Shown: positions 40,267 through 48,276 of the stretch, piece after piece
How the letters are laid out: every line of letters starts with the position of its first letter
Position numbering within the stretch: position 1 is the stretch's first letter
Source of the DNA: Planomonospora parontospora
GTDB lineage: Bacteria; Actinomycetota; Actinomycetes; Streptosporangiales; Streptosporangiaceae
Assembly (NCBI GenBank): GCA_014647935.1
Contig: BMQD01000023.1
Coordinates: forward strand, 1 to 64,000
Reading direction: 5' to 3'
Length of the DNA stretch: 64,000 nt
The notes under the pieces: generated by a model
Seen by the model: only the letters and a program-made list of their open reading frames with translations
The model's database searches: none
Told to the model about the DNA's origin: nothing
Program-made: the position numbers and the translations under genes

Positions 40267-41170
40267 GCTGGCCTGCCTTCTGGAGACGGTGAGCGCGCAG
40301 CGCCGCGTAGACGGCCTGCAGGGACGTGACGGCGGCCTGCCGGGTCAGGCGCCTCTGGTGGCGGGACCGGGCCTTGTCGAGGTAGTCGCGGGTGACGTCG
40401 AGCCGTTCGGCGGCCTGCTCGACCGTCAGCCCCTGCGTGGTCATCAGCCAGTCGGAGTCCTCGGCCAAGGCCTGGTCCCGGGAGACGCGCGCCCCGGGAT
40501 CCGGGCGGGCGTTCGGGTCGTCGATCGTGTCGTCGTCCCACGACATGCCGGTGACATAGCCTCGGCGGGCAGCGAGAGCTTTCGTCCTGTTCACCGATCT
40601 CAGGTCGGCTGCCGTTCGGGCCGGAGCTGGCACGTCCCACAGATCGTCGTAGACGTCGCGGACCGCGCGGGCGAGCCGCGCCAGGACGGTCCGGCGGCGG
40701 ATCATCCGGCTCAGCGCCTCTCCGCTGCTGCCGATCTGGGCTGCGATCCGTGTCATCGACCAGCCTTGCCGCATTAGGGCGTGGACCCGGCGGCGGGTGC
40801 CGGTCGCGTCGACCGGCACCCGCCCGGGGAGCTGGTCGAGGGTTGGCCAGAACCCGAGCAGCTTGTCCGCCGTCGACTTCAAGACGGTTCGCGCGGCCGG
40901 TTTACCCTCGCTCGGCTTGCCGTACAGGATGTTCTGCATGGTCCCGACGCCGACTCCGGTCATCGAGGCGATCGCTTCGAGACCGAGCTGGGCTTCCTCC
41001 TGTAGGAGCCGCAGGTGCGCGCGGACCGGTTCAGCGTCGATCCCCGGTCGCGGCTGCCACTGCCCGTAGGCGATGAGCTGTTTACGGTACCGGCCGTAGA
41101 TCGTCTTGGAGGGAATGACGGGACGCGAGTCACGCAGGTCAGCGGCGGTCTTGCCGTAAGCGACGGTCAT
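40079..41170 (-). CDS. HTH regulator with several DNA-binding motifs, 363 aa
   Basis: The ATG overlaps the lipoprotein stop. HTH-like segments appear at about 60-85 (LEAIASMTGVGVGTMQNILY), about 125-160 (LMRQGWSMTRIAAQIGSSGE) and about 245-270 (GLTVEQAAERLDVTRDYLDK). The last 62 codons (after about 300) overlap the WhiB gene for 188 bases and look like a shadow translation, so the functional end may be earlier or altered by a frameshift. It is probably a transcription factor of the early operon. Confidence 0.65.
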   Translation of the reverse strand: MTVAYGKTAADLRDSRPVIPSKTIYGRYRKQLIAYGQWQPRPGIDAEPVRAHLRLLQEEAQLGLEAIASMTGVGVGTMQNILYGKPSEGKPAARTVLKSTADKLLGFWPTLDQLPGRVPVDATGTRRRVHALMRQGWSMTRIAAQIGSSGEALSRMIRRRTVLARLARAVRDVYDDLWDVPAPARTAADLRSVNRTKALAARRGYVTGMSWDDDTIDDPNARPDPGARVSRDQALAEDSDWLMTTQGLTVEQAAERLDVTRDYLDKARSRHQRRLTRQAAVTSLQAVYAALRAHRLQKAGQHEPAADVLPRLEARTVAALARRRRMRRPRPRDERPAARESDLQGLPGVHRVPRLGRPVRRPR

Positions 41171-41511
41171 CCGGCGCCTCCGGTTCCCCGGCCGCCGAAC
41201 CCGCCCCGCGAGATGACCGTCCCCGACCGGGTGGTGATCGTGACGTTGCCCGGTCGAACGGTCGTGCCGCTGTGGACCCGGCCGCCGGCCGAACTTCCGC
41301 CGTAGTAGTGGCTGTAGCCGTGGTGGGATCCGCCTTCGCAGTACCGGTCATCGACCACGCGGTAGGAGCCGTCCGGCGCGCGGGAGGCCGTTTCGACGCA
41401 GTCGGACACGACGGTCTCCTCGACGGTGCAGGCCGCGAGGACGAGCGCGGACAGGGTGGCCAGGCCGGTCACTTGGATGACGCTGGACGATTTACGAGTG
41501 CGGTTCCGCAT
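41167..41511 (-). CDS. lipoprotein, 114 aa
   Basis: The ATG at 41511 has AAAGGA upstream and lies within a GAATGCGG-type palindrome. The N-terminus MRNRTRKSSSVIQVTGLATL is followed by SALVLAAC, a clear lipobox with Cys 28. The mature part is Gly/Ser/His-rich (YCEGGSHHGYSHYYGGSSAG). It should be anchored on the outer face of the membrane. Phage lipoproteins often block superinfection; here that is inference. Confidence 0.75.
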   Translation of the reverse strand: MRNRTRKSSSVIQVTGLATLSALVLAACTVEETVVSDCVETASRAPDGSYRVVDDRYCEGGSHHGYSHYYGGSSAGGRVHSGTTVRPGNVTITTRSGTVISRGGFGGRGTGGAG

Positions 41512-41514
41512 TCG
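41495..41514. repeat. GAATGCGG-type palindrome, copy 5, over a start codon
   Basis: CGAGTGCGG-TT-CCGCATTCG, 9-base arms with one wobble mismatch. The ATG of the lipoprotein gene is part of the right arm, so a bound protein or RNA hairpin would hide it. Confidence 0.7.
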
Positions 41515-41693
41515 CTGGTCCTTTCTGGCGGGGGGAGGGGGTGTCATTGCTGGTGGCTCCGGGAGGTCGGGGCGGGCGGGTCGAGGTCGAACAGGGGCGC
41601 CTGGTCGTCCGCCGGGGCGGCATCGTGTGCTCCTCGGTGTCGGTACGGGCCGGGCCGGGGAAGGGGTCCCCCCCGGCCCGGCTGATCGGTGCG
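41515..41693 (-). other. gap with a possible short gene
   Basis: An ATG with GAGGAG upstream (minus strand, near 41622) opens a 43-codon Arg/Pro/Thr-rich frame that would run into the lipoprotein start. A different frame over the same bases has better codon use (APADDQAPLFDLDPPAPTSR) but no start. I list neither as a gene. Confidence 0.3.
41651..41680. terminator. GC-rich hairpin
   Basis: CGGGCCGGGG and CCCCGGCCCG with a 10-base loop, 13 bases beyond the stop of the HTH gene at 41694. Confidence 0.55.
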
Positions 41694-42029
41694 TTACGCG
41701 ACTCGGGCGGCCCGCTCACGGGCCTTGATCTCCTGCTCGTAGCTCCAGATCGTGCGCAGGCTCACGCCGAGCTGTGCCGCGGCTTCCGCCTGCGTCGCGC
41801 AGTCATCCCGGATCTGCAGGTACCGCTGCAGCCGCATCTCCTTGGCGCGGCGCAGACCTTCGGTGCGGGCCTGCTTGCCCTTCTCCGGGTTCCGCGGCGG
41901 CGGCCCACTCTTGGGTTTGCCCGCGCGCAGCCACCGGCTGTAGCAGGCCTCGGTCAGCTCGAACGCGCCCGACGACGAGCCGGGAACGCCGCAGCACCAG
42001 CAGACGATGAGCGTGCCTCGGGCTGTCAC
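41694..42029 (-). CDS. HTH protein with N-terminal Cys motif, 111 aa
   Basis: The GTG at 42029 overlaps the upstream stop. CWCC at about residues 10-13 is followed by a basic region and an HTH at the C-terminus (CATQAEAAAQLGVSLRTIWS, then YEQEIKARERAARVA). It may be a small regulator of the replication/recombination genes. Confidence 0.65.
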   Translation of the reverse strand: MTARGTLIVCWCCGVPGSSSGAFELTEACYSRWLRAGKPKSGPPPRNPEKGKQARTEGLRRAKEMRLQRYLQIRDDCATQAEAAAQLGVSLRTIWSYEQEIKARERAARVA

Positions 42030-42220
42030 CGCTCCCCCTCTCGGCTGGAGTCCTGGGCGGGCGCGCCCGGGTCGAGGAGAGCGAAGTAGCCGGGCGCGAT
42101 GAACGCGGCCGTCCCGAACACCAGCAGCACGATCCCGGTGACCGGGTACTGGGCGTAGGCGAACCACGAGACGGCGCACACGAACACGGTCATCACGACG
42201 AACGCCAGCAGCCGGATCAC
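42026..42220 (-). CDS. small membrane protein, 64 aa
   Basis: GTG start overlapping the RusA stop. Two transmembrane helices (LLAFVVMTVFVCAVSWFAYA and VTGIVLLVFGTAAFIAPGYF) are followed by an acidic tail. Size and topology would fit a holin, but its place among recombination genes argues against that. Confidence 0.6.
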   Translation of the reverse strand: MIRLLAFVVMTVFVCAVSWFAYAQYPVTGIVLLVFGTAAFIAPGYFALLDPGAPAQDSSREGER

Positions 42221-42699
42221 CGCTGCACCTCCGCGACCCGCCAGACGCGGATCACGCACCCGGGCTCGGGCAGCGCGTCCGGGTCGTCGTCCCCGGCGTA
42301 CAGCTTGCGCGGGTTCCGGTAGGCGATCACGCGGGCGTCGTCGGCCCACACCACCTTCGTCAGGGCGTCCTCGGTCGACCGGACCAGCTTCGACAGGTCC
42401 GGGTACGTCGTGTGGTGCGCCCGCTTCACGGTCACGCCCCTCGGCAGGGAGAAGCAGAACTCCACGATCAGCGGCTCATCCAGGACCGTCCAGCCGGGCT
42501 TCACCGAGACCGCGGTCTTGGCCGCACGCCGTACCACGTCCCGCCACGGCTTGACCTTGTCGGAGGACTCCTGCATGGCGACGCGGCCAGTGAAGACCCG
42601 GGCGGGCCCGCGGCCCTTGTAGATCGGGCGGGCCTTCTTGCTGCCCTGCGGGGCGGGCACTCCGAACGCGGTGATCATGAGGACGGGTTCAGGCATCAT
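42217..42699 (-). CDS. rusA: RusA-family Holliday junction resolvase
   Basis: The 160-residue product carries the RusA core YPDLSKLVRSTEDALTKVVW with ADDARV: Asp 101, Asp 111 and the Asp pair at 120-121 fit the catalytic set. It cuts four-way junctions made during recombination-dependent replication and belongs with RecT and the YqaJ exonuclease in this operon. Confidence 0.85.
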   Translation of the reverse strand: MMPEPVLMITAFGVPAPQGSKKARPIYKGRGPARVFTGRVAMQESSDKVKPWRDVVRRAAKTAVSVKPGWTVLDEPLIVEFCFSLPRGVTVKRAHHTTYPDLSKLVRSTEDALTKVVWADDARVIAYRNPRKLYAGDDDPDALPEPGCVIRVWRVAEVQR

Positions 42700-42907
42700 T
42701 TCGCTTCCAGTGCGGGGGCTCGATCACGAGCCCGTCGAGGTCGGGGTTGAAGGTGGGGTCGGCCAGCTCGGCGAGCGCGACCCGGCGCCGGGCGCGGGTC
42801 ACATGCAGCCAGGTGTCGGCGAGGACCAGGCCCACGATGAGCGCGATGACCGCGCCGATCAGAGCCAGGAATCCGAGCGGGACGAGCAGCCACAGCGGGA
42901 TGGTCAC
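42689..42907 (-). CDS. small membrane protein, 72 aa
   Basis: GTG start overlapping the upstream stop (GTGA). One long hydrophobic helix (VTIPLWLLVPLGFLALIGAV and IALIVGLVLADTWL) is followed by a basic/acidic cytoplasmic part ending EPPHWKRNDA. The function is unknown. Confidence 0.6.
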   Translation of the reverse strand: MTIPLWLLVPLGFLALIGAVIALIVGLVLADTWLHVTRARRRVALAELADPTFNPDLDGLVIEPPHWKRNDA

Positions 42908-43014
42908 CGGCGGCCTCCAAGGAGGTGAGCGAGGCCGGCCACGGCCGCGACCACGAGGGCCACGGCCGCAGCAACGGCGTACGGAGCGAAGAAGAGGAGC
43001 AGGACGTACGTCAC
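42904..43014 (-). CDS. 36-residue hydrophobic peptide
   Basis: A GTG at 43014 opens VTYVLLLFFAPYAVAAAVAL and ends LAHLLGGRR: one membrane helix with a basic end. Stop-start overlaps on both sides support translation as part of the operon. The function is unknown. Confidence 0.55.
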   Translation of the reverse strand: MTYVLLLFFAPYAVAAAVALVVAAVAGLAHLLGGRR

Positions 43015-43289
43015 GCGCCGGGCCCCGCAGCGAGGTCGTCCAGGCGGGTCTGCAGGGCGTGCTTCTCCTCGGTGACGGTCAGGAGATCCGTCTTGAGGCG
43101 GCCGGCCTCGAGCGCGAGCGCGATGGCTCGCTCTTTGAGCTGGTCGGCCTCGGACTCGGCGCGGTGCCGGGCGTACCGCTCAGCGGACAGCCGGGTCCGG
43201 TCGACGTGCTGGCCCCTCACGTACATCCACCAGCAGCCCGCGTTCATCAGGCCGATGGTCAGCACCGCCAGAAGCACGAGGAGAGTCAT
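43011..43289 (-). CDS. membrane protein with coiled coil, 92 aa
   Basis: The product begins MTLLVLLAVLTIGLMNAGCW, one N-terminal helix, and then a charged coiled coil (ERYARHRAESEADQLKERAI) to the end. This Rz/spanin-like layout is noted, but there is no lysis cassette around it. It is more likely an operon membrane protein of unknown role. Confidence 0.55.
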   Translation of the reverse strand: MTLLVLLAVLTIGLMNAGCWWMYVRGQHVDRTRLSAERYARHRAESEADQLKERAIALALEAGRLKTDLLTVTEEKHALQTRLDDLAAGPGA

Positions 43290-43459
43290 CACCGGCGGCC
43301 GCCCTTGTGCAGAGTCCGGAGCCCGATGAGGTTCAGGACCAGGAACGTCACGCCAATGCCGATGGAGTCCCCGCCGGTGCCCATCGTGACCTGCTCGTGG
43401 ATGCCGAGCACGGCCAGCGCGAGCGAGCAGAGCGCCGCGAAGCCCACGACCCACTTCAT
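43289..43459 (-). CDS. small membrane protein, 56 aa
   Basis: The ATG at 43459 gives MKWVVGFAALCSLALAVLGI and a second hydrophobic part (GIGVTFLVLNLIGLRTLHKG), two likely membrane helices. The stop overlaps the next start by one base. The function is unknown. Confidence 0.55.
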   Translation of the reverse strand: MKWVVGFAALCSLALAVLGIHEQVTMGTGGDSIGIGVTFLVLNLIGLRTLHKGGRR

Positions 43460-43719
43460 GCCTGGCCCCCGATCCCGGTGGGCCGCCCCAGGCGGCCCTC
43501 GTTCATCCGGTCGGTGACGAGCTGCCGCACGAGGTCGTCCGGCAGGGTGACGCCGTGCGGGCGCAGGACCTCGGCCAGGTCCTCGACCGTGTCGAGTTCG
43601 CCCGTGCTGGTGCCGTACCAGAACATGGGCAGACCCATCGCGTAGAACGTCGACGTCGGCCGGTCCCAGCCGACCAGGACGGTACGGCCGTCCGGAGTGG
43701 TGATGGTGTGGCGGCTCAC
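43456..43719 (-). CDS. hypothetical protein, 87 aa
   Basis: GTG start overlapping the upstream stop. The product opens VSRHTITTPDGRTVLVGWDR and has FWYGTSTGELDTVEDLAEVL. The opening beta-hairpin with DGRTVLVGWDRP resembles the gene at 44383 (GGGTVLLAWSSA), so the two may be paralogues. The function is unknown. Confidence 0.6.
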   Translation of the reverse strand: MSRHTITTPDGRTVLVGWDRPTSTFYAMGLPMFWYGTSTGELDTVEDLAEVLRPHGVTLPDDLVRQLVTDRMNEGRLGRPTGIGGQA

Positions 43720-44021
43720 TGGCCGTCTCCCTTCGAGCTGATGGAGGTGGTGGGGCGCTTGACGTCGAAGAACCGGACCTTGCCCTCGGCGTCCATGACG
43801 GCCAGGTCGTGGCTGGCCCAGTGGTTGATCCACGCGATGGTCTGCGCGGTCTCCAGCAGGTCTAGGGCGGTCTGTAGGGGCCAGTCCGCGCCGAGCATCC
43901 CGGCGAAGCAGTGGATGATCTTTTCGCCGTACCGCTCGGACTCCTCGTCGGTGATCTCGAACGCGGTGGCGGTCAGCACCTCGACGGCTTCGTCGGCGGT
44001 GATGAGGGTCGGGTCAGCCAC
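43716..44021 (-). CDS. hypothetical acidic protein, 101 aa
   Basis: The product starts VADPTLITADEAVEVLTATA and is helical and acidic, with CFAGMLGADWPLQTALDLLE and WINHWASHDLAVMDAEGKVR. No domain is recognised. It overlaps both neighbours by a few bases. Confidence 0.55.
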   Translation of the reverse strand: MADPTLITADEAVEVLTATAFEITDEESERYGEKIIHCFAGMLGADWPLQTALDLLETAQTIAWINHWASHDLAVMDAEGKVRFFDVKRPTTSISSKGDGQ

Positions 44022-44265
44022 GGTCGTTCTCCTTCGGGCAGGTGTGCGCGGCCACGACCGCGTTGAGGTCAGCGAGTCCTTCGCGTGCCTCCACGAGGCA
44101 CAGGTAGGTGTGGCAGGTCGAGCAGCGCAGCGCCGGGTAGCCGTCGGGGCCGTCGATGTAGGCGGTGTTGCTGCGGGACTGCCACCAGGCGCGCAGGTCT
44201 TCGGGCGCGATACCGGTCTGCAGGGCCTTCCTGGCGCGCTCGGCCAGGAACAGCGCGTCGTTCAA
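44014..44265 (-). CDS. hypothetical CxxC protein, 83 aa
   Basis: It starts with TTG, overlapping the previous stop (TTGA). The product holds RCSTCHTYLC in the middle and HTCPKENDRG at the end, so four Cys could bind zinc. The function is unknown. Confidence 0.55.
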   Translation of the reverse strand: MNDALFLAERARKALQTGIAPEDLRAWWQSRSNTAYIDGPDGYPALRCSTCHTYLCLVEAREGLADLNAVVAAHTCPKENDRG

Positions 44266-44354
44266 CGCGTCGCCGTTGGCGATAGGCTGTGCGCGTCGCT
44301 GAGGAGGTACCTCAGCAGCCGGTTGATGGCGTTGGCTTCGCTGATGGTTGCCAT
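44262..44354 (-). CDS. 30-residue peptide
   Basis: The ATG follows the 17-base start-associated sequence. The product is MATISEANAINRLLRYLLSD and ten more residues. Coupling to the TTG start of the next gene supports it; it may mainly serve to drive translation of that gene. Confidence 0.45.
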   Translation of the reverse strand: MATISEANAINRLLRYLLSDAHSLSPTATR

Positions 44355-44362
44355 GGGTTTCT

Positions 44363-44379
44363 CCGTTTCGGGTGGAGGG
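44363..44379 (-). repeat. 17-base start-associated sequence, copy 2
   Basis: CCGTTTCGGGTGGAGGG, identical to 33705 and 49096, 9 bases upstream of the 30-residue ORF start and directly followed by a GAATGCGG palindrome. Confidence 0.65.
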
Positions 44380-44382
44380 TTT

Positions 44383-44628
44383 TCAGAATGCGGAGCCGCA
44401 TTCGTTCTGGATGGCGATGAGGCGGTCGGCGACGTCGCCGGGGATGCAGACCCGGTGACCGAGCAGGACGGCGCGCAGCGCCGCGATCGTCGGCAGTTCC
44501 TTCGCGGTGGTGCCTTCCTGCCACAGCACCTGCCCGTTGAGGGTCGCGCGGACGGTGAAGGTCTCCAGGGCGGAGGACCAGGCGAGCAGGACGGTGCCGC
44601 CGCCCGGCAGGTCAACGGACTCGGTCAT
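44383..44628 (-). CDS. hypothetical protein, 81 aa
   Basis: The product opens MTESVDLPGGGTVLLAWSSA, has VRATLNGQVLWQEG, and ends NECGSAF, the last six codons being part of a GAATGCGG palindrome. It is possibly related to the 87-residue protein at 43456. The function is unknown. Confidence 0.55.
   Translation of the reverse strand: MTESVDLPGGGTVLLAWSSALETFTVRATLNGQVLWQEGTTAKELPTIAALRAVLLGHRVCIPGDVADRLIAIQNECGSAF
44386..44403. repeat. GAATGCGG palindrome, copy 6, at a stop codon
   Basis: GAATGCGG-AG-CCGCATTC, perfect 8-base arms, covering the last codons of the gene at 44383. Confidence 0.8.
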
Positions 44629-45098
44629 GGCTGCGTCACCTGCTCAGGCCGCGCCGGGGCCGGAGCGGAGGGGACGAGGGGCTTGGCCCAGAAACTCGTG
44701 TCGATCTCCCCCTCAGGGGTGGCCGCCTGCTCGGCCGGCGGCTGACTGGTCAGGATGGGCGTGCGCGGGGCCTCCTCGGCGTAGCACGGCCCGTCCGTAC
44801 GGTGGCGGTAGCCGGTCAGGTGCGGCATGCCGCAGACGCAGCGGGCCGCGGCGTTCTCCCGGGCCTTGGTCTCCTCGATGAGGCGGCCGCCCTGCTGGCC
44901 GACGTCGACGCGGAAGGCGTGGGCCAGGTCGGTGAGCCGGTCACCGAGCGCGGCGGCTTCCTGCAGCGCGGTCATGTCCTGCTTCGGGACGGCGATCCGG
45001 AACTCGCCGATCTCCAGGACGATCTCATGCTCGGTGGCGTACTGGCGGATGTCCTCCGGGCGGAGGGGGGTGCTGACGACGTAGATGGGGTGGATCAT
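44625..45098 (-). CDS. hypothetical protein, 157 aa
   Basis: The product starts MIHPIYVVSTPLRPEDIRQY. The first 100 residues mix beta and helix (VLEIGEFRIAVPKQDMTALQ), with RCVCGMPHLTGYRHRTDGPC as a Cys/His cluster. The last third is Pro/Ala-rich and disordered. The function is unknown. Confidence 0.6.
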   Translation of the reverse strand: MIHPIYVVSTPLRPEDIRQYATEHEIVLEIGEFRIAVPKQDMTALQEAAALGDRLTDLAHAFRVDVGQQGGRLIEETKARENAAARCVCGMPHLTGYRHRTDGPCYAEEAPRTPILTSQPPAEQAATPEGEIDTSFWAKPLVPSAPAPARPEQVTQP

Positions 45099-45120
45099 GC
45101 TGCTCCTTGAGAGGTGGGGG

Positions 45121-45147
45121 TCCGGCCCGCCGGGGCGGCGGGCCGGA
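45121..45147. terminator. GC-rich hairpin
   Basis: TCCGGCCCGCC-GGGGC-GGCGGGCCGGA, 11-bp perfect stem just beyond the RecT stop. The hairpin at 53829 has the same core. Confidence 0.6.
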
Positions 45148-45154
45148 TCAGGGG

Positions 45155-46798
45155 TTACGCGGTGGCGGTGCCGCCGGTCTGGGCGGCGTCTCGGTTGGCC
45201 TTCTCGGCGGCGTCGACCGCGGCGTTCCAGGCGGTGACCTTGCCCTGGGTCTCGGTCAGCAGGGCGGCCAGGTCCGCGAGCTCGTTCACGGTCAGGTCCG
45301 CCGGGGTGGCGACGACCCGCCCGAGGATCGCGGACACGTCGCGGAGCTGGTCGTCGGCGTCGGTGATGCCGAGCCCTGCGAACAGCCGTCCGATGGTGTT
45401 GGTCAGCTCGGCTCGCCGGTGGGCGAGTCCGACCTTCGCGTCGGTCAGGATCGCGATGGCCTGCTCGGTCTGCTCAGCGGTCAGGTCCTTGGTGCTGGTG
45501 ACCCGGGCGCCGATGGTGCGTTCCAGCCAGGCGAACCGCTCGGTGTCGTTGAGGGCCTTGGAGCCCTTGCCGGTGTGGTGGGTGACGCCGCAGTCGGTGA
45601 ACAGGATGTTCAACTCACGGAGCCGGTCGTCCGTGGCGGGTTCAGCGGTCGGTTGGCTCTGCTGCGCGGTCGGCGCGGCCTCGGCCGCCGGCGGCTGCTC
45701 GGCGGCCGGGCTGGGCTCCGGAGCGGGATCTGCCTCCTGGGGAGGCTGCTGCTCATCGAGGTGCAGGCGCTGGTCGATGGCTTTCTGCGCCGTGGTGATC
45801 TCCTCCCGGGTGAGCTGGCCCGGGTTGCTGATGGGCCGTCCCACGGCCGTGCTCAGGTAGGTGAGCATCGCCGGGCCGGTGACGCCGTTGGCGATGAGCG
45901 TCTCGCCGAGCTTCACCAGGAGGTCCTGGTCTGTCGGCTCGCCGGGGGGCTCCGGCCGGGTCAGGAGGGTGATGATCGAGCGCGGCTGCTCCTGCGGCTC
46001 GTCGGCGCCCTCCTCGGCCTGGTCGCCGGGGTGGACGGTCACCTGGAGGATGTCGGCGTTCGGGTCGTCGTCGGTGCGGGTGCCTTCGTCGGCGTAGGTC
46101 GCGGCGACCAGCTGCACGTTCTGCGGCACCAGCTTGATGAGACGGGCGCGGATCATGGTCTTCTTGCCCTGCTCGTCGAACTCGGGCGAGTGTTCGCCGT
46201 TCGACCACCAGGGGCCGCCGCTGCGGGTCATGGCGTACTTGGCGCGGTGCCGGACCATCTGGGTGTGGGTCATCGGTTCGGTGATGAACGTCTCGCCCCG
46301 GAACTTGGCCATGGCGAAGTAGCTGATGGTGTGGCGCTTGTCCCGGTCCTCGCTCACCGGCCGGTACTTGATGTTCCACTGGCCGTCGAACCAGGTGTCG
46401 AACTCGTCGCCGACCTTGACGACGTGGGCGGCCATCATGGTCGTGTCGGGGTCGCGGTAGCCGATGTCGAGGAAGCCCTTGTAGCCGACGATCAGCGTGG
46501 CGTCCAGCCGGTAGTCGGCCTTCTTGTTCTTCATCGGCAGCAGCCAGGCGTGGCCGAGCGCGGGGATGTGCGGGCGGATGTTGAGCTGCGCGCACGTCAC
46601 CAGGCCGCCGATGACGCTGGGCGCGTAGCAGTCGCCCAGCTCCGGGGACTGCGCCAGGGCGTTGCGGGCGTCCTGCAGAAACCGCTCGACGCGGACGCCG
46701 GGCGGCAGAGCCTCCCGGAAGACCCGCTCGTAGCTGCCGATCGTCTCGTCCAGCGCGGCCAGGCCCTTACGTTGCTGCGGCGACAGTTCACTGCCCAT
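45155..46798 (-). CDS. recT: RecT-family single-strand annealing protein with long C-terminal extension
   Basis: Of 547 residues, about 1-230 are RecT: FLQDARNALAQSPELGDCYA, SVIGGLVTCAQLNIRPHIPA, ATLIVGYKGFLDIGYRDPDT and the end MIRARLIKLVPQ. An acidic Pro/Glu/Gln-rich linker leads to a helical C-terminal region (about 390-530) not found in standard RecT (about 270 aa), perhaps an interaction module. It pairs ssDNA produced by the neighbouring exonuclease, with which it overlaps by 11 bases. Confidence 0.85.
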   Translation of the reverse strand: MGSELSPQQRKGLAALDETIGSYERVFREALPPGVRVERFLQDARNALAQSPELGDCYAPSVIGGLVTCAQLNIRPHIPALGHAWLLPMKNKKADYRLDATLIVGYKGFLDIGYRDPDTTMMAAHVVKVGDEFDTWFDGQWNIKYRPVSEDRDKRHTISYFAMAKFRGETFITEPMTHTQMVRHRAKYAMTRSGGPWWSNGEHSPEFDEQGKKTMIRARLIKLVPQNVQLVAATYADEGTRTDDDPNADILQVTVHPGDQAEEGADEPQEQPRSIITLLTRPEPPGEPTDQDLLVKLGETLIANGVTGPAMLTYLSTAVGRPISNPGQLTREEITTAQKAIDQRLHLDEQQPPQEADPAPEPSPAAEQPPAAEAAPTAQQSQPTAEPATDDRLRELNILFTDCGVTHHTGKGSKALNDTERFAWLERTIGARVTSTKDLTAEQTEQAIAILTDAKVGLAHRRAELTNTIGRLFAGLGITDADDQLRDVSAILGRVVATPADLTVNELADLAALLTETQGKVTAWNAAVDAAEKANRDAAQTGGTATA

Positions 46799-47717
46799 CG
46801 GGGTCTCCTTCGGTAGCGGGAAGCGGAACGCGGTTCAGGTTGCGGGCCTGCTGCACGTGGGGGTGCGGGCCCTTGTTGGGGCGCCGGTCAGCGATGAGAT
46901 AGCCGTCCAGGTAGGCCTGGTGGGCGTTGCCCATCTCGGCGGCGAGCGCGGCCTTGGCGGCGGTCAGCTCCTTGTCCGCCGCGGTACTCGCCAGGACGGC
47001 CTTGACGTAGCGGACGCCGGTCTTGGTAGAGACGGTGACCTTCGTGCCGTGCTCGATCTCGGGGTGCGCCTTGCGGACCGCCCGGTAGGTGGCGGGGTGG
47101 TGGTCCAGCGGCGGCGGGATGTCCCACACCATGGAGGTGCGGAACTCCTCGGCTTGGGCCACCATGCTGAGCGCGGCGGTCTCGTTGTACTCGACCACGT
47201 AGGTGGCGAAGTCCAGACCGGATCCGATCATCGCGACGTACCAGACCGGCAGCCCGAACAGGTGCATGTACCACTGGACCTGCACCCAGTAGGCGGGCGG
47301 GATCTCGTCGCTGCCCGGCTCTCCCCACTCGCTGCGGTGGCGGGCCGACTTGTACTCGGCACCCGCGACGAGCCGGCCGTCCCTGTAGCACAGCGCGTCG
47401 GGGTTGCCGAGCTTCCACCCGTCGGCGTAGGTGCCCGGGTGGTTGACGACGGTCAGCTCCGGGTGGACGTAGGCGAAGTACGCGGCCAACGACGGCTCCA
47501 GGAACTTGCCGCGGAGGGCGTCGTCCCCGCCTTCGTCCCGGGCGATGTAGCCCTTCTTCTCCATCCACAGCGAGTACGGCGAGGTGTAGGACGACAGGCC
47601 GAGCATCGCGGCGATGTCGCTGCCGCCGAACCGCTCCCGTCGCGCTTCCGCCCATTCGGGAGAATCGTCCGGCCAGGTGCCGAGCAGGCGCGCGGTGCCG
47701 ATGTCGAGGACGGTCAT
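46788..47717 (-). CDS. YqaJ-type viral exonuclease
   Basis: The ATG at 47717 (RBS GGGAGG) gives 309 residues. RRERFGGSDIAAMLGLSSYT, GKFLEPSLAAYFAYVHPELT, NPDALCYRDGRLVAGAEYKS and AYWVQVQWYMHLFGLPVWYV fit the YqaJ/lambda exonuclease fold: the Asp of NPDAL and the Glu/Lys of AEYKS are the expected metal-site residues. It resects DNA for RecT. The C-terminus is basic. Confidence 0.85.
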   Translation of the reverse strand: MTVLDIGTARLLGTWPDDSPEWAEARRERFGGSDIAAMLGLSSYTSPYSLWMEKKGYIARDEGGDDALRGKFLEPSLAAYFAYVHPELTVVNHPGTYADGWKLGNPDALCYRDGRLVAGAEYKSARHRSEWGEPGSDEIPPAYWVQVQWYMHLFGLPVWYVAMIGSGLDFATYVVEYNETAALSMVAQAEEFRTSMVWDIPPPLDHHPATYRAVRKAHPEIEHGTKVTVSTKTGVRYVKAVLASTAADKELTAAKAALAAEMGNAHQAYLDGYLIADRRPNKGPHPHVQQARNLNRVPLPATEGDPDGQ

Positions 47718-48151
47718 TCGGCGTCCTCCCACTTCAGCGGAACGATCATCCGGTCAGCGCGCCAGGAGGTCTTGCCGCTGATCCCTCCCGGCATGGCGTA
47801 GATAACGATCACGGAGTCCTCGTGGCGCTGGAGGACGTCGCACAACTTGATCGGCCAGTTGCCGTTGTAGCCCGGCACCAGGGCGAGCAGCCGACGCGGT
47901 AGACGGCCCACGAGCGACCCCACCGGGACTTCCTGACCCAGCGACAGCGTGGCCGCCGTGGTGGGCGCGTCCGGGCCCGGCGGGTCCGGCAGCAGCGCGA
48001 GCACCGAGCGCAGGGCATGCGACAGCTCCCCGAGCCGGAACGCGGCCTCGCCGCCGCTGTAGTCGCCTGGGGCGCGGCTGTCGAACTCCTCCAGGGTGGC
48101 GTGCGCCACCGCGACGACGCGTTCGGCGGTCGCGGCGTTCAGCGGGATCAT
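47714..48151 (-). CDS. hypothetical protein, 145 aa
   Basis: ATG overlapping the preceding small gene. The product starts MIPLNAATAERVVAVAHATL, with a helical first half and a beta-rich second half (PVGSLVGRLPRRLLALVPGY; SVIVIYAMPGGISGKTSWRA). It is the first gene upstream of the exonuclease-RecT pair. The function is unknown. Confidence 0.6.
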   Translation of the reverse strand: MIPLNAATAERVVAVAHATLEEFDSRAPGDYSGGEAAFRLGELSHALRSVLALLPDPPGPDAPTTAATLSLGQEVPVGSLVGRLPRRLLALVPGYNGNWPIKLCDVLQRHEDSVIVIYAMPGGISGKTSWRADRMIVPLKWEDAE

Positions 48152-48276
48152 CGGGTGCCTCCGGTCTCGGTGGTGCGGGTGAGCACGGCGGCCGGCCAGT
48201 ACGGGTGGGGGTGGTCGTCGCCTGCGGTGAGGGCGGCCAGGTAGTGCTCGATCTCGGCGTCGGTGGGCGGCGTCAT
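48148..48276 (-). CDS. small protein, 42 aa
   Basis: The product begins MTPPTDAEIEHYLAALTAGD. Starts and stops overlap both neighbours (ATGA), and third positions are G/C-rich, so it is probably translated. The function is unknown. Confidence 0.5.
   Translation of the reverse strand: MTPPTDAEIEHYLAALTAGDDHPHPYWPAAVLTRTTETGGTR

Noticed and set aside
41492-41625. 43-codon frame with a good RBS before the lipoprotein gene
   Set aside because: The protein is low-complexity and runs over the lipoprotein start; a different frame has better codon use but no start. Undecided, so not listed as a gene.
42026-43289. Small membrane proteins as a holin/spanin lysis cassette
   Set aside because: Two-helix and coiled-coil membrane proteins occur here, but there is no endolysin nearby and they lie between RusA and other early genes.
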